A stretch of DNA of 5,131 nucleotides from Phenylobacterium sp. (lineage in GTDB: Bacteria > Pseudomonadota > Alphaproteobacteria > Caulobacterales > Caulobacteraceae): NCBI GenBank assembly GCA_019264505.1, contig JAHUZY010000292.1, positions 1 through 5,131 of the forward strand, written 5' to 3'. The notes under the pieces are model-generated. The model was not told the origin of the DNA, did no database searches, and worked only from the letters and a program-made list of their open reading frames with translations. Below are positions 1 to 5,131 of this stretch, one piece after another; position 1 is the stretch's first letter; every line of letters starts with the position of its first letter. The position numbers were made by a program, and so were the translations under genes.

Positions 1-216
1 CCCTTCCACAGATCCGAGCTGCAGGGCCGCCCGCACCCGGGACCGACCGCCGGCCTCCCAGCGGTAGCGATTGAGCGTCAGGGTCAGACGGCGTGACTGG
101 GCTTCAAACCTGATGTCGCCGATCTTGCCCACAGCGTCCTGCAACGCCGCCGACATCACAGCCAGATCGTCCGCATCCTCGGCCCGCAGCCGAAGGGGCT
201 TGGCTTTGTCAGGCAT
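1..216 (-). CDS. DUF2948-family protein, N-terminal part (runs off the left edge)
   Basis: This is the beginning of a gene read leftwards; only its first 72 codons lie in the window and no stop is reached. The protein starts [20 protein letters not shown] and continues with a segment around residues 20-45 ([20 protein letters not shown]) and an [13 protein letters not shown] stretch at the cut edge. This pattern matches, from memory, the DUF2948 proteins that often follow murA in alphaproteobacteria. Their biochemical role is unknown and I do not assign one. The ATG overlaps the last 8 bases of murA (coding ATGCCTGA at 216-209), so the two genes are very probably co-transcribed and translationally coupled. 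No signal peptide or membrane segment is visible in the part seen. The reading frame is certain from codon usage and the overlap; the family name is recognition from sequence pattern only. Confidence 0.85.
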   Translation of the reverse strand, partial: MPDKAKPLRLRAEDADDLAVMSAALQDAVGKIGDIRFEAQSRRLTLTLNRYRWEAGGRSRVRAALQLGSVEG

Positions 217-1513
217 CGAAGGCCGCATCCTCGCTCGTCGCATCGCCCTTCAGGCGCTGGATCTTTGCGCCGCAGGCCGACAGCTTGGCCTCCAGCCGCT
301 CGAAACCCCGGTCCAGGTGGTAGACGCGGCCGACCAAGGTCTCGCCCTTGGCCGCGAGGCCGGCGATCACCAGGCCGACCGAGGCCCGCAGGTCGGTGGC
401 CATGACCTGGGCGCCGGTCAGGGCCGAAACCCCGCGAACCCGCGCCTCGCCGCCCTGGATGCTGATATCGGCGCCCAGCCGCGCCAGTTCCGGCGCATGC
501 ATGAACCGGTTCTCGAAGATGGTCTCGCGGATCACCGACTCGCCATCGGCCAGGGTCATCAGGGCCATGAACTGGGCCTGCAGGTCGGTGGCGAACCCCG
601 GATAGGGGTCGGTTTCCACAGCCACAGCGCTCAACCGCCGACCGTTCCGCTTCACGGTCACCCCGTCGTTGTGGCGGATCACATCGACGCCCGCCTCCTC
701 CATCTTGTCCAGCAGGTTGGCGATGAAATCGTTGCGGGTGTGGGTCAGCCGCACCTCGCCCCCGGCCATGGCTGCGGCCAGGGCAAAGGTGCCCGTCTCG
801 ATTCGGTCGGGAATCACCGCGTGGCTGGTCCCGCCCAGGCGGCTCACCCCCTGGATCCGGATCACGTCCAGCCCGGCGCCGACGATTCGCGCGCCCATCT
901 TGTTCAGACAGTCGGCCAGATCGACGATCTCGGGCTCGCAGGCCGCATTGCGCAGGGTCGTTTCGCCCTCGGCCAGCACGGCGGCCAGCAGAGCATGTTC
1001 GGTGGCCCCAACCGAGACGAAGGGAAAGACGATCTCCGCGCCGCGCAGGCCCCGGGGCGCCTGGGCGTAGACATAGCCCTCGTGCAGGTCGATCTCGGCG
1101 CCGAGGGCGCGCAGGGCCTCCAGGTGCAGGTCCACCGGTCGCGCGCCGATGGTGCAGCCGCCGGGCAGGGAGACCTTGGCCTGGCCCGAGCGCGCCAGCA
1201 GCGGCCCCAGCACATTGAACGAGGCGCGCATCTGTCGCACCAGGTCATAGGGCGCGATGGCGCTGATGATCTCTGGCGTGTGCAGCAGGGTCTCTGGCCC
1301 ATCGGGGCCATCCTGCTCTTGCACCTCGGTCCCCAGCCGGCTCAGCAGCTGGCCCAGGAATCGGGTGTCGGCCAGCCGCGGCATATTGGTCAGCCGCAGG
1401 GGTTCCGACGTGAGCAGGCTGGCGGCCATCAGCTTGATGGCCGAGTTCTTGGCGCCGCTGATGGCGATCTCGCCCTCCAGACGCGCGCCGCCCTCGATGG
1501 CGATTCGGTCCAA
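209..1513 (-). CDS. murA: UDP-N-acetylglucosamine 1-carboxyvinyltransferase (MurA)
   Basis: MurA transfers enolpyruvate from phosphoenolpyruvate to UDP-GlcNAc in the cytoplasm, the first committed step of peptidoglycan synthesis. The 434-residue product has the two-domain EPSP-synthase fold signature over its whole length and is complete. Visible active-site residues are Lys22-Asn23 (SGAKNS), Cys120 and Arg125 in [15 protein letters not shown], Asp236 in PDRIETGTF, Asp310 in [10 protein letters not shown], Arg376 in DLRASVGLV and Arg402 in [11 protein letters not shown]. Apart from Lys22-Asn23, those with known E. coli counterparts are shifted by five from E. coli numbering because of a small insertion rich in Asp, Gly and Pro near residues 66-74. 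The cysteine at the fosfomycin-reactive position is present, so the enzyme is of the sensitive type by this criterion. The start is taken as TTG at 1513: it has a GAAGGGG ribosome site six bases upstream and gives the family-typical opening MDRIAIEGG. An in-frame ATG at 1537 would add eight residues but has no good ribosome site. A still longer frame to 1717 runs through the 48-residue gene upstream and is unlikely. The C-terminal tail after about residue 420 is non-conserved and acidic. Confidence 0.97.
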   Translation of the reverse strand: MDRIAIEGGARLEGEIAISGAKNSAIKLMAASLLTSEPLRLTNMPRLADTRFLGQLLSRLGTEVQEQDGPDGPETLLHTPEIISAIAPYDLVRQMRASFNVLGPLLARSGQAKVSLPGGCTIGARPVDLHLEALRALGAEIDLHEGYVYAQAPRGLRGAEIVFPFVSVGATEHALLAAVLAEGETTLRNAACEPEIVDLADCLNKMGARIVGAGLDVIRIQGVSRLGGTSHAVIPDRIETGTFALAAAMAGGEVRLTHTRNDFIANLLDKMEEAGVDVIRHNDGVTVKRNGRRLSAVAVETDPYPGFATDLQAQFMALMTLADGESVIRETIFENRFMHAPELARLGADISIQGGEARVRGVSALTGAQVMATDLRASVGLVIAGLAAKGETLVGRVYHLDRGFERLEAKLSACGAKIQRLKGDATSEDAAFDA

Positions 1514-1519
1514 TCTCAG

Positions 1520-1526
1520 CCCCTTC
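1520..1526 (-). promoter_or_regulatory. Ribosome binding site that fixes the murA start at TTG
   Basis: On the minus strand the sequence GAAGGGG lies six bases before the TTG at 1513, which is good Shine-Dalgarno spacing. The alternative ATG at 1537 is preceded by GCACCGCAGAAT, which has no clear ribosome site. This site therefore favours the unusual TTG start. Confidence 0.65.
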
Positions 1527-1607
1527 AAGCGCCGCATATTCTGCGGTGCGGCAAACCCAGACCGCGCTTCTAGCTCGCGCGCGGGCCGCCGCAAAGGCGC
1601 TGGCCGC

Positions 1608-1754
1608 TCACGAACGCTTGTCGTCGTCAGACGGCGGCGGCTCGACCGCCTGCGGCGCGGCCTTCCGGCGACGCAGGTTGGCGCGCAAAGCCTGGGCGAG
1701 CTTGGCTTCGCGATCATTGGCAGGCGGCGTCTTAGGCCGGTCGGGGGGTGTCAT
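1608..1754 (-). CDS. Small basic protein of 48 residues upstream of murA
   Basis: This short gene reads [20 protein letters not shown], then a helix-like core [17 protein letters not shown] and a tail [11 protein letters not shown]. It has an ATG at 1754 with GAGGA three bases upstream, a TGA stop at 1608, and codon use like its neighbours. The layout is a proline-rich N-terminus, a central amphipathic Arg/Lys-rich segment of about 20 residues, and an acidic C-terminal tail. From memory, similar short proteins with the [17 protein letters not shown] pattern occur widely in alphaproteobacteria, and several lie next to murA; I know of no function. There is no signal peptide or membrane segment. 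It lies 94 bases before murA on the same strand, and that gap shows no terminator, so co-transcription is likely. The basic core could bind nucleic acid or be a ribosome-associated peptide, but that is only speculation. Confidence 0.8.
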   Translation of the reverse strand: MTPPDRPKTPPANDREAKLAQALRANLRRRKAAPQAVEPPPSDDDKRS

Positions 1755-1814
1755 AAATCCTCGTTGCGGCCCGGCCCCGGCGAGGTCAAGTCAGAGAAAT
1801 CCGGAAATGGGGGC

Positions 1815-1843
1815 TTCACGGCGGCCGCATGGTTGGCTATAGC
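1815..1843 (+). promoter_or_regulatory. Housekeeping sigma promoter of the tRNA-Thr gene
   Basis: A -35 element TTCACGG at 1815-1821 differs by one base from the Caulobacter consensus TTGACGS. A -10 element GCTATAGC at 1836-1843 matches seven of eight positions of GCTANAWC. The spacing is 14 bases by that scheme, or 17 between the hexamers TTCACG and TATAGC, both ideal. Transcription would start near 1848-1851, about ten bases before the mature tRNA. The -10 is a perfect palindrome, GGCTATAGCC at 1835-1844. Confidence 0.75.
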
Positions 1844-1859
1844 CCCCGCCTCGCCTTTC

Positions 1860-1934
<75 letters not shown>

Positions 1935-1977
1935 TCGGCCCCAAGCCCTGAACGGGTTTGGGGCCGACCTCATTTTT
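1935..1977 (+). terminator. Intrinsic terminator of the tRNA-Thr gene
   Basis: The arms at 1935-1948 and 1954-1967 pair over 14 base pairs with a single G-T wobble and a five-base loop TGAAC. A run of five T follows at 1973-1977 after five further bases. The hairpin begins immediately after the CCA end, so it also defines the trailer that is trimmed from the precursor tRNA. The T-run is short and slightly displaced, but the stem is very strong. Confidence 0.85.
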
Positions 1978-2038
1978 GGCCCGGGCTTTCAATCCATCGC
2001 GCCGTTGCGCCCGTATCATCAGGGACCGTGGAGGACCG

Positions 2039-2254
2039 ATGATCGACAATCCGGACAACTTCCCTATCGACACGCGCAACGCCGCCCTGGCGCTGATCCG
2101 CCAGTATGGCCCCGACGCGCAGGTCATCGCCATGCTGCGCGCGGCTGAGTTCGCCGCCCTTGGCGATGTGGACGGTCTGGCGGCCTGGGACGACATCATC
2201 GCCTGCATCGAGGCCTATGACTCCCTCGGCCCGGTCGGCGGAGTCGTACACTAG
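2039..2254 (+). CDS. Small acidic protein of 71 residues, function unknown
   Basis: The protein begins MIDNPDNFPIDTRNAALALI and contains a probable all-helical core: RQYGPDAQVIAMLRAAEFAA, then LGDVDGLAAWDDIIACIEAY. The ATG at 2039 has a strong GGAGGA site at 2030-2035, and codon use is typical of the GC-rich genes around it, so it is very likely real. The pattern of a helix with YG, a second helix ending in a GD-x-x-G turn, and an A-W-x-x-I helix resembles a group of small alphaproteobacterial proteins of unknown function (I am thinking of the DUF6961 type, but this is a loose resemblance from memory). There is no signal peptide or membrane segment; a cytoplasmic location is likely. A TATCAT at 2014-2019 could serve as a -10 for a short leader, but no convincing -35 is seen. 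The gene follows the tRNA terminator, so it should be transcribed on its own or by read-through. Confidence 0.85.
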   Translation: MIDNPDNFPIDTRNAALALIRQYGPDAQVIAMLRAAEFAALGDVDGLAAWDDIIACIEAYDSLGPVGGVVH

Positions 2255-2610
2255 GCCGTTCAGCGGACAGACAGTTCCGTCGTCATGCTCCGCTGCGCCT
2301 CATAGGTCTCTTGGGTCGCCCCGCCATGGCCGCCGCCTCCATCTGCACAAAGCCGCACTGAAACTGTCGGGCCGCTCCGGCTCGCGCCGGCCACGGGCCT
2401 CCCGAGAGACGAGCCCGCAGGGCGCGTGGCCCTGGGACTGGGGTCAGCCGGCGCGGGGCTCCTGCGGCGCAGACGGGATCGCGGCACGACCAGCAGAATC
2501 TCACGCCTCGCCGCCCCGGGGAGGGACAAGGTTACAAGGCCCACAGACATGCTCAAACCCGGCCGGCTCAGCCGTCAGGCCCGCACGTCATCTGTTGGAA
2601 TTCTGCAGGT

Positions 2611-2640
2611 GCGGGCTCAGCCCGCCGCGGCGTCCCCGCG
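2611..2640. repeat. Two adjacent GC-rich inverted repeats
   Basis: The first is GCGGGCTCAGCCCGC at 2611-2625, a near-perfect palindrome with seven-base arms around one central base. The second follows directly: arms CGCGG (2626-2630) and CCGCG (2636-2640) with a five-base loop. No T-run follows on either strand, so they are not typical intrinsic terminators. They mark the edge between the GC-rich part and the less GC-rich katG leader. Confidence 0.5.
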
Positions 2641-2733
2641 CCTCAGACGCAAGAACGACCCATAGCCAAAACCTACCACACTCCCGCGGTAGCTTAAGAA
2701 CAAAACAGGAACAAGGTGCTGGGTGACCGCGCC

Positions 2734-2770
2734 ATAGAGTTTCCCGTTCCAGGCGATCACTTTTATCCAT
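2734..2770 (+). promoter_or_regulatory. Possible OxyR operator upstream of katG (weak)
   Basis: The OxyR consensus has four tetramers, ATAG, CTAT, ATAG, CTAT, each separated by seven bases. Starting at 2734 the four positions read ATAG, CGTT, ATCA and CCAT, matching 11 of 16 bases. The site ends 63 bases before the katG ATG. A loose -10 candidate, TACAGT at 2795-2800, lies downstream, with no good -35, and the operator would sit right next to where the -35 would be, as is usual for an activated OxyR promoter. katG is a known OxyR target in Caulobacter and many other bacteria, which supports the placement, but the sequence match alone is weak and other LysR-type sites could be read here. Confidence 0.3.
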
Positions 2771-2821
2771 TATCCAGGGCTCGCAACCTCTGCCTACAGT
2801 CGTTCAAACACTCACCAATGA

Positions 2822-5089
<2,268 letters not shown>

Positions 5090-5104
5090 AGGTCTTCTCT
5101 GACG

Positions 5105-5118
5105 GCGACCCCCGTCGC
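5105..5118 (+). other. Short hairpin after katG, possible start of a terminator
   Basis: Arms GCGAC (5105-5109) and GTCGC (5114-5118) enclose a four-C loop, 16 bases after the katG stop. An alternative pairing, GACGG with CCGTC, uses the same bases. No T-run is present before the window ends at 5131, so termination here cannot be confirmed. Confidence 0.3.
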
Positions 5119-5131
5119 GACGCCCCAGGGC

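Noticed and set aside
71..1573. A 500-residue open frame on the plus strand opposite murA
   Set aside because: It is the antisense shadow of murA. GC-rich third positions remove stops on the opposite strand. Its product has no recognisable domain.
1784..1789. TTGACC on the minus strand as a -35 for the murA cluster
   Set aside because: The -35 match is good, but 17 bases downstream the sequence is CAACGA, which is not a -10, and other spacings give nothing better. The promoter of the cluster remains unassigned.
2260..2556. A 98-residue minus-strand frame in the intergenic region
   Set aside because: It has no ribosome site, many rare codons and an Arg/Ser/Pro-rich sequence without a recognisable pattern.
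2598..2607. Overlapping GAATTC and CTGCAG sites, resembling a cloning linker
   Set aside because: Two six-base sites overlapping by chance is not rare, and the flanking sequence shows no vector-like content.
2708..2732. GGAAC as a -35 of an extracytoplasmic-function sigma promoter before katG
   Set aside because: No GTT-type -10 occurs at 16 or 17 bases downstream, on either strand.

Overview
The window reads as chromosomal DNA of a GC-rich alphaproteobacterium, most likely a member of the Caulobacterales such as Caulobacter or Phenylobacterium. The reasons are very high GC with strong G/C preference at third codon positions, a tRNA promoter that fits the Caulobacter housekeeping consensus (TTGACGS with a GCTANAWC-type -10), and a murA followed by a DUF2948-type gene. 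This assignment is inference from the sequence; no search was run.

Left part, minus strand (1-1754): a probable three-gene cluster transcribed right to left. It contains a 48-residue basic protein (1754-1608), murA (1513-209, with a TTG start), and the first 72 codons of a DUF2948-like protein that overlaps the end of murA by 8 bases and runs off the left edge. MurA makes the first committed step of peptidoglycan synthesis and keeps all expected active-site residues, including the fosfomycin-target cysteine.

Middle, plus strand (1755-2254): a divergently oriented tRNA-Thr(GGT) gene with its own well-formed promoter, an encoded CCA end and a strong intrinsic terminator. Directly after it comes a small gene for a 71-residue acidic protein of unknown function.

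Right part (2255-5131): a 579-base stretch without a credible gene. Its first two thirds are GC-rich and contain hairpins; its last ~180 bases are less GC-rich and look like a regulatory region. It leads into a complete katG (2834-5089) for a 751-residue catalase-peroxidase with every catalytic residue present. A weak OxyR-like operator lies upstream of katG. A short hairpin follows katG before the window ends.

The genes do not form one system: a cell-wall gene cluster, a tRNA and an oxidative-stress gene sit side by side. I found no sign of a mobile element, CRISPR array, toxin-antitoxin pair or previously undescribed system. The points most worth checking are the mismatch in the tRNA anticodon stem, the two very small genes, the TTG start of murA, and the long unassigned leader region before katG.
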